Below are positions 52,789 to 61,099 of a stretch of DNA of 64,000 nt, piece by piece. Position 1 is the first letter of the stretch; every line of letters begins with the position of its first letter. The notes under the pieces are model-generated. The model was not told the DNA's origin. It saw nothing but the letters and a program-made list of their open reading frames with translations, and did not search any database. Both the position numbers and the translations under genes were made by a program. The stretch comes from Arenimonas fontis. Its GTDB lineage: Bacteria; Pseudomonadota; Gammaproteobacteria; Xanthomonadales; Xanthomonadaceae. The stretch spans positions 62,001-126,000 of the forward strand of contig NZ_VUOD01000002.1 in NCBI RefSeq assembly GCF_008386465.1, written 5' to 3'.

Positions 52789-53318
52789 ACGCCCGCGCCC
52801 GCCGGCTGGCGCGGCAGGAGCAGGTCTGGTGCCTGGCCGCCAATCGTCTGGGCGCGCGGGCGGCAGTCCGCGCCTGGTTCCGCCTGGTCAGCCGCCTGGG
52901 CGACGGAATGTTCTGGTACGCGCTGATGGCGGGCCTGGTACTGCTGGACGGTTGGCGCGGCCTTGCCGCCTCGGCGCAGCTGGCGGCCACAGGACTGGTG
53001 GCTCTGCTGCTGTACCGCCGCCTGAAGCGCTGGACGCGCCGGCCGCGTCCGTTCGCGGTGGACGGCCGGATCCGCGCCTGGATCGCGCCGCTGGATGAAT
53101 ACAGCTTCCCTTCCGGCCACACCCTGCATGCCGTCGCCTTCACCCTGGTCGCGCTGGCCCACTATCCGGCCCTGGCACCGCTGCTGCTGCCCTTCACCGG
53201 CTGCGTGGCGCTGTCGCGGGTGGTCCTTGGCCTGCATTACCCCAGCGACGTGCTGGCGGCCACCGGCATCGGCGCGCTCCTGGCAGGCATTTCCCTGCTG
53301 CTCTGGCCGGTCGGCTGA
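52785..53318 (+). CDS. PAP2-family membrane phosphatase
   Basis: A 177-residue integral membrane phosphatase with about five spans. All three PAP2 motifs are present: KRWTRRPRP (KX6RP), PSGH in YSFPSGHTLHA, and SRVVLGLHYPSD (SRX5HX3D). Such enzymes dephosphorylate phosphatidate, phosphatidylglycerophosphate or undecaprenyl pyrophosphate. The start is GTG at 52785 inside the glycosyltransferase stop, with GGGAG 8 bases upstream, so it is translationally coupled to it. Coupling suggests that it supplies diacylglycerol from phosphatidate to the glycosyltransferase and frees phosphate; this is inference. Confidence 0.88.
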   Translation: MNARARRLARQEQVWCLAANRLGARAAVRAWFRLVSRLGDGMFWYALMAGLVLLDGWRGLAASAQLAATGLVALLLYRRLKRWTRRPRPFAVDGRIRAWIAPLDEYSFPSGHTLHAVAFTLVALAHYPALAPLLLPFTGCVALSRVVLGLHYPSDVLAATGIGALLAGISLLLWPVG

Positions 53319-53377
53319 GGGTCGTCCGCGCCGCCGTCCGGACCGCGACACAGGACCCGGCGCGCCGCCGGCAAGGC

Positions 53378-53974
53378 TCACAGCCGACGCAGCCAGAAGG
53401 TCAGCGGCTTCTCGCTGGCGACCGCCTCGCCGATCTCCCGCCAGGCCAGGCGCACCGTCATGCCAGGCTGGCGGACGTAACCACGCCGGGCCCAGAAGGC
53501 CTCATTGCCGCGATGACCGGCTGGCCGGCGCGGGTCGTCCGGGTCGCGGTCCACGGCGCAGAAGGCGGTCCAGGCGAAGCGGCCCAGAGCGCGGGCATGG
53601 GCCTCGCGCTCGTCGAAGAAGCGATGGCCGATACCGCGGCCGCGCCAGGCCGGCAGCAGCACGGATTCGCCGAAATAGAACACGTCCTCGAACGGACGTC
53701 CGGCCTCGACGAAGGGCTGGCGGAATTCCGGCGTGTCGTCGGCCAGCGGCAGGCCGGTCGAAGCGCCCACGACCTCGTCGCCGGCGATGGCCAGCACGAA
53801 CACGCTGTCGGCCGACTCGGCATAGGCTCGCAGGTAGTCACGCTCGTAACCGAAGTCGCCCTCGTACAGGTAGGGCCAGTCGCGGAACACCGCTACCCGC
53901 AGCCGGGCCACGGCATCCAGCCAGGGGGCGATCCCGCTTCCGCTCAGCCGCCGGATCCGGATGTCGTCCTGCAT
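53378..53974 (-). CDS. GNAT-family N-acetyltransferase
   Basis: A 198-residue acetyltransferase. The GNAT core shows the acetyl-CoA loop in ESVLLPAWRGRGIGHRFFDERE (R/Q-x-x-G-x-G/A type: RGRGIG), preceded by the strand DEVVGASTGLPLAD and followed by AVDRDPDDPRRPAGHRGNEAFWARRGYVRQ. The N-terminal half (FRDWPYLYEGDFGYERDYLRAYA) recurs in a GNAT group of unknown substrate. GGAGG lies 8 bases before ATG 53974. It is a single gene, convergent with the PAP2 gene and divergent from rlmJ; TACAAT (minus, 54003-54008) is a possible -10. Confidence 0.86.
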   Translation of the reverse strand: MQDDIRIRRLSGSGIAPWLDAVARLRVAVFRDWPYLYEGDFGYERDYLRAYAESADSVFVLAIAGDEVVGASTGLPLADDTPEFRQPFVEAGRPFEDVFYFGESVLLPAWRGRGIGHRFFDEREAHARALGRFAWTAFCAVDRDPDDPRRPAGHRGNEAFWARRGYVRQPGMTVRLAWREIGEAVASEKPLTFWLRRL

Positions 53975-54079
53975 GGGGTGTCCTCCGTCGCCGATGCCGG
54001 CGATTGTAGCGGCCGGCTGGCGTAGACTCCCGCCGCATTCCGGTCGCAGGCGCGACCGTGCCCCGCCCGCGGAGCCGCA

Positions 54080-54940
54080 ATGAACTACCGCCACGGATTC
54101 CATGCCGGCAACCACGCCGACGTGCTCAAGCACCTGGTGCTGCTGGCGCTGCTGGACGCGCTGCGGGGCAAGGACGCGCCCTACTTCGTGCTCGACACCC
54201 ATGCCGGCCGCGGCAACTACCCGCTGGCCGCTGAGCCGGCGCAGCGCACCGGCGAGGCTGCCGGCGGCATCCTGCGCCTGCAGGCGGCGGCTCCGGACGG
54301 GCCGCCGGCACTGCGCCGCTATCTCGAGGCGGTCGCCGCAGCGCAGTCGGAGAGCCCCGGCGACTATCCCGGCTCGCCGCGCCTGGTCGCCGCCGCCCTG
54401 CGCGCCGACGACCGACTGGCTGCCTGCGAACTGCAGCCGGAGGAAGCGGCGGCTCTGAAAGCCTGCCTGGCCGGCGACCGCCGCTGCCACGTGCACCGGC
54501 GCGACGGCTACGCGGCGGTGAAAGCCCTGCTGCCGCCGCGCGAGGGCGAACGCCGCATCGGTCGCGCCCTGGTGCTGATCGACCCGCCCTACGAAGCGCA
54601 GGAGGCGGAGTATCCGAAGGTGCTGAAGGCCCTGCGCGAAGGCCTGGCGCGCATGCCGCAGGCGCAGTTCGCGGTCTGGTATCCGATCAAGCGGCGCGCC
54701 GCGCTGGCGCCGTTCCTGCGCGAGGCCGCCCGCATGCCGGTCCGCTCGCTGCTGGTGGCCGAGCTGCTGGTACGCCCGGACGACTCGCCGCTGCGCATGA
54801 ACGGCAGCGGCATGTTGCTGGTCAACCCGCCCTGGCGGTTCGACGAGCGCATCGCCCCCGCCCTGCCGGCACTGGTGCGCCTGCTGGGCGAAAACGGCGC
54901 CGGCTCGCGCCTGGAATGGATCCGGCGCGAGCCGGGCTGA
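54080..54940 (+). CDS. rlmJ: 23S rRNA (adenine2030-N6)-methyltransferase RlmJ
   Basis: A 286-residue SAM-dependent methyltransferase that modifies A2030 of 23S rRNA. It begins NYRHGFHAGNHADVLKHLVL, the [15 protein letters not shown]. The SAM region is VLDTHAGRGNY, an ACELQPEEAAAL strand follows, HRRDGYAAVKALLPP is conserved, and the catalytic motif IV is DPPYE (181-185 region). ALRMNGSGMLLVNPPW marks the C-terminus. TAGACT at 54023-54028 may be its -10, facing away from the GNAT promoter. It converges on the ABC permease gene with a 3-base gap. Confidence 0.96.
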   Translation: MNYRHGFHAGNHADVLKHLVLLALLDALRGKDAPYFVLDTHAGRGNYPLAAEPAQRTGEAAGGILRLQAAAPDGPPALRRYLEAVAAAQSESPGDYPGSPRLVAAALRADDRLAACELQPEEAAALKACLAGDRRCHVHRRDGYAAVKALLPPREGERRIGRALVLIDPPYEAQEAEYPKVLKALREGLARMPQAQFAVWYPIKRRAALAPFLREAARMPVRSLLVAELLVRPDDSPLRMNGSGMLLVNPPWRFDERIAPALPALVRLLGENGAGSRLEWIRREPG

Positions 54941-54943
54941 GCC

Positions 54944-56164
54944 TCACTCGTAGCGCAGCGCCTCGATCGGGTCCAGGCTGGCCGCCTTGGATGCCGGCAT
55001 GATGCCGAACACGACGCCCACCAGCGCCGAGAATCCCGCCGCCGCCACCACCACCCACAACGGCACCTGGGCCGGCGGAAAGCCGGGAATCAGCGCTGCC
55101 ACGCCGACGCCGGCGCCGTAACCCAGGACGATGCCGATCAGGCCGCCCAGCAGGGCCAGCAGGCCGGCTTCCAGCAGGAACTGTACCAGGATGTCGCGCC
55201 TGGTCGCGCCCAGGGCCTTGAGGATGCCGATCTCCCGGGTCCGCTCGGTCACCGACACCAGCATGATGTTCATGATGCCGATACCGCCGACCAGCAGGGA
55301 GATGCTGACGACGCCCGCCACCACCGCGGTGGCGGTGCCGGCCACCTGCTCGAACTGCTTGACGAAGGAGTCCGCTGCCTCGACCCGGAAGTCGTCCGGC
55401 TGACCCGGCTTGAGCTTGCGCGACAGCCGCACCGCCCGCTTGACCCGCTCGCGCACCGCTTCGACCTCGGTCAGATCGGCGACGTTGAAGCTGATGGACA
55501 TGAAGGGCCGGGTGCGGTCGCCGGACATGGCCCGGCCGACCTCGAACGGGATCACCACGAAGTTGTCCTGGGAAAACCCCAGGATCTCGCCGCGGTGCTC
55601 CAGCACGCCGACCACCTTGAACCACTCGCTGCCGATACGGACGTACTCGCCGATCGGGTCGGCCGGCATGTCCAGGTCCTCGACCACCTTGCTGCCCAGC
55701 ACCACGACCCGGCGCCGGCCACGGTCGTCGCTGGCCACGATGAACCGGCCCCGCTCCACGTAACGCCCCTGCACCACCTGGAACTCCGAGGTGGTGCCGA
55801 CCACCGAGGGGTTGATCGTGCGGCCGCGGTAACTGACGCCGGCGGCGTTGATCTGCATGGTCGGCGTTACCTGCTGCACGCCGGGCACCCGGTAACGCAG
55901 CACGTCCACGTCGTCGAAGGTGATGAAGTTGAGCCTTCCGGTACGGAAGTTCTCGTTGGTGTTGACCGCGTGCAGGGTCAAGGTGCTGCCGCCCATGTCG
56001 GCGAACTGGTCGGAAATGGAAGCGGAGAAACCCTGTACCAGCGACACCACCGCAATCACCGAGCCGGTGCCGATGAGGATGCCGAGAGTGGTCAGGAAGC
56101 TGCGCATCCGGTGCGCCGACAGGTTGGCCAGGGCCGCACGCAGTGCTTCGAGATAGGCCTGCAT
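54944..56164 (-). CDS. MacB-type ABC transporter permease (FtsX domain)
   Basis: A 406-residue permease of the MacB/FtsX type: TM1 near 20-45 (MRSFLTTLGILIGTGSVIAVV), a large periplasmic MacB_PCD domain (about 46-275), and three C-terminal spans (about 280-395) with LLVGGIGIMNIMLVSVTERTREIG and LGATRRDI. The C-terminus LDPIEALRYE is the family ending. The ATPase is a separate gene upstream, whose TGA shares a base with this ATG (TGATG). Exports of macrolide-like drugs, peptides or lipoproteins are possible; no TolC-type gene is present. Confidence 0.92.
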   Translation of the reverse strand: MQAYLEALRAALANLSAHRMRSFLTTLGILIGTGSVIAVVSLVQGFSASISDQFADMGGSTLTLHAVNTNENFRTGRLNFITFDDVDVLRYRVPGVQQVTPTMQINAAGVSYRGRTINPSVVGTTSEFQVVQGRYVERGRFIVASDDRGRRRVVVLGSKVVEDLDMPADPIGEYVRIGSEWFKVVGVLEHRGEILGFSQDNFVVIPFEVGRAMSGDRTRPFMSISFNVADLTEVEAVRERVKRAVRLSRKLKPGQPDDFRVEAADSFVKQFEQVAGTATAVVAGVVSISLLVGGIGIMNIMLVSVTERTREIGILKALGATRRDILVQFLLEAGLLALLGGLIGIVLGYGAGVGVAALIPGFPPAQVPLWVVVAAAGFSALVGVVFGIMPASKAASLDPIEALRYE

Positions 56165-56862
56165 CAGTGTGTCCCCCGCTTGCGGCCAGGATTCGGCGCG
56201 TCCTCGACGACGCGGCCGTCGCTGACCCGGACGATGCGCTCGCAATGGGCGGCGATGTCCGGTTCGTGGGTCACCAGCAGCACGGTCTGGCCGTCGTGAT
56301 GCAACTCGTCGAACAGCGCCATGATCTCGGCGGACGTCCGCGAATCGAGGTTACCGGTGGGCTCGTCGGCCAGCAGCAGCGAGGGCCGGCCGACCAGGGC
56401 CCGCGCCACCGCCACGCGCTGGCGCTGTCCGCCGGAGAGCTGATTGGGCCGATGGCCGAGGCGGTTGCCCAGGCCCACCCGTTCCAGCGCCTCGGCTGCC
56501 AGCCGGCGCCGTTCGGCACGCGGCACGCCGCGGTAGACCAGCGGCTGGGCGACGTTGTCGAGCACGCTCATGCGCGGCAGCAGGTGAAAGCTCTGGAACA
56601 CGAAGCCGATCTCGCGGTTGCGCACCTGCGCCAGTTCGGTATCGCGCAGGGTCGAGGTGTCGCGGCCGTTGAGCAGGTAGCGGCCGCTGCTGGGCGTGTC
56701 CAGGCAACCGATCAGGTTCATCAGGGTGGACTTGCCCGAACCGGAGGCGCCGACCAGGGCGACGTATTCGTTCCGGCCGATGTCCAGATCCACGCCGTCG
56801 AGGGCCAGAACCTCCTCCTCGCCCATCTGGTAGCGCTTGCTGATGCCGCGCAGGGAAATCAT
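56164..56862 (-). CDS. MacB/LolD-type ABC transporter ATPase
   Basis: A 232-residue ABC ATPase. Walker [10 protein letters not shown] (38-46), Q-loop [14 protein letters not shown], signature [15 protein letters not shown], Walker [14 protein letters not shown], and the H-loop [17 protein letters not shown]. This is the LolD/MacB subfamily by the ADEPTGNLD sequence and [15 protein letters not shown]. The start ATG overlaps the stop of the membrane-fusion gene (ATGA at 56859-56862), and the stop overlaps the permease start, so the three are tightly coupled. Confidence 0.95.
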   Translation of the reverse strand: MISLRGISKRYQMGEEEVLALDGVDLDIGRNEYVALVGASGSGKSTLMNLIGCLDTPSSGRYLLNGRDTSTLRDTELAQVRNREIGFVFQSFHLLPRMSVLDNVAQPLVYRGVPRAERRRLAAEALERVGLGNRLGHRPNQLSGGQRQRVAVARALVGRPSLLLADEPTGNLDSRTSAEIMALFDELHHDGQTVLLVTHEPDIAAHCERIVRVSDGRVVEDAPNPGRKRGTH

Positions 56863-58067
56863 TCGGCCGCCGCCTCCACGGTCGAGCCGGCCCTGTCCTC
56901 CGCGCCCTTCTCCTTGACCGCCACCGCGTCGCCCTCGCGCAGGGTACGCAGGGCCTTGGCCGGGCCGGTGATCACCCGGTCGCCCGCCTGCAGGCCGGAG
57001 CTGACGGCTTCCCAGCGATCGTCCGACAGTCCGGTTTCGATGGCGCGCTTCTCGGCGCGGCCCTCGCGCTCCAGCCAGACATGCCGGCGCACCTGCCGGT
57101 CCTCGCCCTCCTCGACGACGACGGCCTCCACCGGTACTGCCAGCGAACGGCCGCCGTCGCCCAGATGGATGTCGGCGCGGGCGCTCATGCCCGAACGCAG
57201 TGCCAGGCCTTCGGGCACGTCCAGCAGCAGCTTGACCTCGTAGGCACGGCCTTGGGCCTCGACGGTCGGGGCCAGGGCGATCTGCCGCACCACGCCCGGC
57301 ACACCGGTGTCCTGGAAGGCGGCGGCGTAGACGTCGGCCTTTTGGCCCAGCCGGATGCGGGCGATGTCCGCCTCATCCACCTTCATGCGCGCCTCGATGG
57401 CCGAGGTGTCGGCAATGGTCATCAGCACCGAGCCGGCCAGGGCATTGGTGGAGGGAATCGCCGTCTCGCCGACCTTGATCGGCAGGCTGACGATGGTGCC
57501 GGCGATGGGTGCGCGGATGTCGGTCTTGGCCAGCTGCTCGCGGGCCTCGCCCAGCACCGCCTCGGACCGGCGCAGGGCCTCTTCGCTGCCCTGCAGCTCG
57601 ACCTTGGCGAGGTCGCGGGCGTTGCGAAGCTCGTCGTACTGCTCCTGACCGATCATACGCTGCTCCAGCAGCCGGGCGCCGCGCTCGAGCTTCTTCTCGG
57701 CCAGGGCCAGAGCCAGGCGCTGGCGCTCGATGCTGATCAGGCTCTGCCGGCGGCTGGCCTCCTCGCGCTCGACCGCGTTGCGGTAGGTTTCCGGATCCAG
57801 GCGCAGCAGCAATTGGCCAGCCTCGACCTGGTCGCCTTCCTTGACCAGGATCTCCTCGACCTTGGCCACCACCTCGGAAGTCAGGTTGACCTCGGTGAGG
57901 TAGTTCACCGTGCCCGAGGCAAGGATGGTCGGGTTGATCTCCTGCTCTGCGGCCGTGACCACCTCGACCTCGGTGCGGGCCTCGCCACGCACCGACTTGA
58001 TCAGCACCGGCAGCACGATCACCGCCAGCACGACGCCGGCGGCCAGCCATTTCCTGTGCAACTTCAT
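56859..58067 (-). CDS. HlyD/MacA-type periplasmic adaptor (membrane fusion protein)
   Basis: A 402-residue periplasmic adaptor anchored by an N-terminal segment (about 7-24, [17 protein letters not shown]). Order: beta-barrel and lipoyl halves ([19 protein letters not shown] and [18 protein letters not shown]), a coiled-coil hairpin between them (about 105-180, long Glu/Arg/Leu heptads), then the barrel and membrane-proximal domains. It links the inner-membrane permease to an outer-membrane channel. ATG 58067 was chosen over an earlier in-frame ATG that adds a Ser-rich tail. It lies 19 bases after yip1 and overlaps the ATPase gene. Confidence 0.92.
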   Translation of the reverse strand: MKLHRKWLAAGVVLAVIVLPVLIKSVRGEARTEVEVVTAAEQEINPTILASGTVNYLTEVNLTSEVVAKVEEILVKEGDQVEAGQLLLRLDPETYRNAVEREEASRRQSLISIERQRLALALAEKKLERGARLLEQRMIGQEQYDELRNARDLAKVELQGSEEALRRSEAVLGEAREQLAKTDIRAPIAGTIVSLPIKVGETAIPSTNALAGSVLMTIADTSAIEARMKVDEADIARIRLGQKADVYAAAFQDTGVPGVVRQIALAPTVEAQGRAYEVKLLLDVPEGLALRSGMSARADIHLGDGGRSLAVPVEAVVVEEGEDRQVRRHVWLEREGRAEKRAIETGLSDDRWEAVSSGLQAGDRVITGPAKALRTLREGDAVAVKEKGAEDRAGSTVEAAAE

Positions 58068-58086
58068 CGAAAGTTCCCGATCCGGA

Positions 58087-58776
58087 TCAGAGGATGGCGA
58101 AGATCGCCATGACGCCGTAGACAAGCACGCCCGGCAGCACCGACACGACGATTGCCTGGCCCCAACCGGTGTTGAACCAGGTGCGCCAGCCCAGCGCCGC
58201 CAGGAACCAGCTCCAAAGGTTCAGCAGGCTGAAGGACTTGGCCAGCCGCGCCCAGTCATGGTCCATGGGCAACTGCACGAACAGCGGATCCACATTGAGC
58301 ATCTGCAAGGACTCGAAGCCCACCTGGTTGGAACCCGCGTACATGGCCGCCAGGCCGGCGAGCACGCCCAGCACGCCGGGCAGACCGGCCCAGGCAGACA
58401 GGCAGAGGCCGCGCCGGAAGCTGATACCGGTGCCGGTGACCTTGCCGGCCAGCAGGTAGTACAGGGCCATGATCAGGTTGACCACGACCACGGTGACGAT
58501 GGCCATCGGCGCGGTGATCCAGGCCAGGGTGCGGGCGCCAGGCATGAACCGGCGCATCTGCTCCAGCTCCTGCGGGCTCATGTCGGGATTGCCGGCCAAC
58601 ACCTGGGCCTCCTGATGGCGGGCGAACCACTCCGGATCCACGTACAGGAAATACAGCAGCCCGAACAGGCCCGAACCGACCGCCAGCAACAACATGGGCA
58701 GGACGAAGCCGGGCTTGTCCTGCAGCGCGCGGAAGGCCTTGGCCGGCTCGAGAAAGATGTTGATCAGCTGGGACAT
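58087..58776 (-). CDS. Yip1-domain membrane protein
   Basis: A 229-residue protein with a short cytoplasmic N-terminus (MSQLINIFLEPAKAFRAL) and about five predicted spans, of the Yip1 (PF04893-type) family. The SLINIFxEPxKAFxxL start is the family hallmark, and GISFRRGLCLSAWAGLPGVLG is the conserved middle region. Yip1 proteins in bacteria have no settled function. AGGAG lies 6 bases before the ATG. It leads a four-gene operon (yip1, adaptor, ATPase, permease), which suggests a role linked to the exporter, perhaps assembly. The 220-base upstream gap (58777-58996) holds only a weak TATGCT (minus, 58838-58843) and a repeated GGCGACGAA. Confidence 0.85.
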   Translation of the reverse strand: MSQLINIFLEPAKAFRALQDKPGFVLPMLLLAVGSGLFGLLYFLYVDPEWFARHQEAQVLAGNPDMSPQELEQMRRFMPGARTLAWITAPMAIVTVVVVNLIMALYYLLAGKVTGTGISFRRGLCLSAWAGLPGVLGVLAGLAAMYAGSNQVGFESLQMLNVDPLFVQLPMDHDWARLAKSFSLLNLWSWFLAALGWRTWFNTGWGQAIVVSVLPGVLVYGVMAIFAIL

Positions 58777-58996
58777 GGACGGCTCCTGGTCAGGGGACGG
58801 ACAGTCGCGCCATCGCGCGACGCGGTTCGGCGCCGGAAGCATACGCGCCTGCCACCTGCGCAGGCGAACTGGCGACGAATGTCCCTGTGACGGCGACGAA
58901 CCCGATGACGGGCGGACGGAATCCGATGTGACCGGCCCTTCGCCGTCCGGGCGATCGACGGGGCGCACGGCCGGGCGGACCGCTCGCCCGTGGGGC

Positions 58997-59950
58997 TCAA
59001 GGCTGGCCGGAGAACTGCCGGGCCAGGCCGCTGCTGGCCAGGAAGGCTTCTGCGTCCTCGATGGCCAGCATGTCGCGCAGGGCCTGGGACTTGTCTTCCG
59101 CCCGCTCGTAATAGGCCTTGGCGATGCGGTAACCCATCCAGTAGCCGAGGTCGGCGGGGCGGCCTTCCACCTGGCCGCCGTACAGCCATCCGGCGAGATC
59201 CGTACCGTCCTTGCGCCGCCGGAACTCCTCCCAGAGCTCGGCCGCCCTCGGTTCCGCCCACTCGTGCACATGGCTGTTGATGTGGCTGCCGGCGACCAGT
59301 TCACCGACGAAGTCGGCCACGCCCTCGTTCAGGACCGCCTGCAGCAAGGTGGGCTGGCCGGAAAGGGACCCGCGCTGCTGGTAGTGCACCAACTCGTGGG
59401 CGACGATGGCGGGTAGCGCGTCCATGCCGCGCAGGACCTGGCGGTGCCATTGGCCCAGTTCGTGTTCGGGAGCACCGGCTTCGCGGCCGTACATCTCCAG
59501 GCCGATCAGCAATCCGGTGTCCGCCAGCGTCCCGCCGGAGTTCATCCGCCCGATCAGGAAGTAGACGTCGGGAATCCTCGCGTCCGGCAGCAATCGCGAC
59601 ATGCCGGCGAACACCCGGCGTATCGCCGGTTCCGTCTCCGCCAGGCGCCGTTGCTGCCACCGCAGGGAGGCGTAGTACGCCGGTGCGGCATCCACCGCCG
59701 CTGCCAGGCTGGCACCGTCGCCGATCCGTAGTTCGGCGAAGGCGCGCAGGCCCGGGCTGCCCTGGTCCAGGTATTGTGTCTGGTAGATGGCGGCCCGCCG
59801 GGCCGGATCGGACTCGTGCGCAGCCAGGTCATGCGCCCGCCAGAACCGGGCCAGGTCCTCGGAGACCAGGCGGGGCACGGCATCGGCCGCCAGGACCTGC
59901 CGTCCGGCCAACAGCAGGGACAACAGTATCGGGAGCAATCGTCGGTACAT
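58997..59950 (-). CDS. Exported putative zinc protease (gluzincin, DUF2268-like)
   Basis: A 317-residue protein with a signal peptide (about 1-22, LLPILLSLLLAGRQVLA). The central AIVAHELVHYQQ gives an HExxH zinc motif (H185, E186, H189), and LNEGVADFVGEL supplies a glutamate (E209) 20 residues on, the gluzincin spacing. The region before (DVYFLIGRMNSGGT and EMYG) resembles DUF2268-type predicted proteases. The C-terminal half (GYWMGYRIAKAYYERA) is also typical of that group. ATG 59950 begins the signal. No partner genes are adjacent; it is divergent from map. The substrate is unknown. Confidence 0.75.
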   Translation of the reverse strand: MYRRLLPILLSLLLAGRQVLAADAVPRLVSEDLARFWRAHDLAAHESDPARRAAIYQTQYLDQGSPGLRAFAELRIGDGASLAAAVDAAPAYYASLRWQQRRLAETEPAIRRVFAGMSRLLPDARIPDVYFLIGRMNSGGTLADTGLLIGLEMYGREAGAPEHELGQWHRQVLRGMDALPAIVAHELVHYQQRGSLSGQPTLLQAVLNEGVADFVGELVAGSHINSHVHEWAEPRAAELWEEFRRRKDGTDLAGWLYGGQVEGRPADLGYWMGYRIAKAYYERAEDKSQALRDMLAIEDAEAFLASSGLARQFSGQP

Positions 59951-60023
59951 GGCCTGCCTCGTTTCCGGGGGATCGGGAGCATGGATGCCATGTGCCACCC
60001 GAAGGTTTCATCCAGCGCGGGGC

Positions 60024-60032
60024 TGGCATAAT
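60024..60032 (+). promoter_or_regulatory. Extended -10 of map, 6 bases before the ATG
   Basis: TGG followed by CATAAT ends 6 bases before ATG 60039, so the transcript is probably leaderless. The same nine bases occur before the isocitrate dehydrogenase gene. Confidence 0.5.
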
Positions 60033-60038
60033 TCCGGC

Positions 60039-60851
60039 ATGGACTACACGATCAAGCGCCCTGAGGAGATCGCCGCCATGCGCGTGGCAGGCCGGCTGGC
60101 CGCCGAGGTGCTGCAGGTGGTGGCCCCGCACGTGAAACCAGGGGTCAGCACGGCCGAACTGGACCGCATCTGCCACGAACACATCGTCAAGGTCCAGAAC
60201 GCCGTCCCGGCCAACATCGGCTATGGCGGCGACCGCAGCCGCCCTCCCTTCCCCTGCGCGGTCTGCACCTCGGTCAACAACGTGATCTGCCACGGGATCC
60301 CGAGCGCGTCGAAGATTCTCCGGGACGGCGACATCGTGAACATCGACGTCACCGTCATCAAGGATGGCTGGCATGGCGACACCAGCCGCATGTACTACGT
60401 GGGCACGCCCTCGGTGCTGGCGCGGCGGCTGGTGGAAACCTGCCGCGAGGCGATGTTCGCCGGCATCCGTGCAGTGCGCCCGGGAGCCACGCTCGGCGAT
60501 GTCGGCCACGCCATCCAGCAGGTCGCCGAGGCGGCCCGGTTCTCGGTGGTGCGCGACTACTGCGGGCACGGCATCGGTCGGGTCTACCACGAGCCGCCGC
60601 AGGTGATGCATTACGGCCGGCCGGGCCAGGGTCTGGTCCTGCGCGAGGGCATGAGTTTCACCATCGAGCCGATGCTCAACGCCGGCCGGCCCGATACCCG
60701 CCTGCTGCCCGACGGCTGGACCGTGGTGACCCGTGACAAGTCGCTGTCAGCGCAATGGGAGCACACCGTGGCGGTGACGGCCGACGGCGTCGAGGTCCTG
60801 ACCATGCTGCCCGGGGACGACAACGCCGCCTTCCTGGCCCGGGCTGCCTAG
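60039..60851 (+). CDS. map: Methionine aminopeptidase, type I, with a small insertion
   Basis: A 270-residue type I methionine aminopeptidase that removes the initiator methionine from nascent proteins. Metal ligands appear in VNIDVTVIKDGWHGDTS (two Asp), CGHGIGRVYHEPPQV (His), TIEPML (Glu) and AQWEHTVAV (Glu). Compared with E. coli Map, about six residues are added after GYG (GGDRSRPPFPC), just before the conserved CTSVNNVICHGIP. The start MDYTIKRPEEIAAMR is standard. No SD is visible, which fits the leaderless promoter placement. Its stop overlaps the converging small gene by 4 bases. Confidence 0.95.
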   Translation: MDYTIKRPEEIAAMRVAGRLAAEVLQVVAPHVKPGVSTAELDRICHEHIVKVQNAVPANIGYGGDRSRPPFPCAVCTSVNNVICHGIPSASKILRDGDIVNIDVTVIKDGWHGDTSRMYYVGTPSVLARRLVETCREAMFAGIRAVRPGATLGDVGHAIQQVAEAARFSVVRDYCGHGIGRVYHEPPQVMHYGRPGQGLVLREGMSFTIEPMLNAGRPDTRLLPDGWTVVTRDKSLSAQWEHTVAVTADGVEVLTMLPGDDNAAFLARAA

Positions 60852-61099
60852 CCAACCCGGACCAGGCGCAGGCCGTTACCGTCCACATAGCTGCGCGCAG
60901 CGGCGTAGCCGCTGCTGCGGCCATAGCCGCGGCCGACGGTGCGCTCGCGGTAGCGGTCGGGCCGGATGGGCGCCGCGGATGGGCTGGAGGTCGCGGGGGC
61001 CGGGATGTCGGCGGCGGTCGTGACCGCCGGACGGGACGACCGCGCCGGCAGGGCCGGGCGGGCGGGGAACAGCCGGTAGAAGTCGCTCAGGGTCTTCAT
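60848..61099 (-). CDS. Hypothetical 83-residue protein
   Basis: I do not recognise this gene. The frame begins MKTLSDFYRLFPARPA with GAGG 7 bases before the ATG. The middle is Ala/Pro/Ser/Thr-rich (about 17-48) and looks disordered, and the end is basic with an RGYGRSSGYAAARSYVDGNG segment. There is no signal peptide or membrane span. It lies between map (converging, 4-base overlap) and the DUF481 gene. A -10-like TAGTCT lies about 20 bases upstream on the minus strand. It could be a lineage-specific small protein or a spurious frame. Confidence 0.45.
   Translation of the reverse strand: MKTLSDFYRLFPARPALPARSSRPAVTTAADIPAPATSSPSAAPIRPDRYRERTVGRGYGRSSGYAAARSYVDGNGLRLVRVG

Noticed and set aside
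58050-58078. Sigma-E promoter at the start of the adaptor gene
   Set aside because: GGAACTT is present on the minus strand, but no TCNNA follows at 15-17 bases and the site lies at the start codon.
58843-58925. Pho box upstream of the yip1 operon
   Set aside because: Three GTCA cores occur on the minus strand, but their spacings (23 and 18 bases) do not fit the 11-bp period.
58777-58996. A hidden small gene or RNA in the largest intergenic gap
   Set aside because: No frame with a start, SD and sensible composition was found; a repeated GGCGACGAA and a weak -10 are all that is visible.
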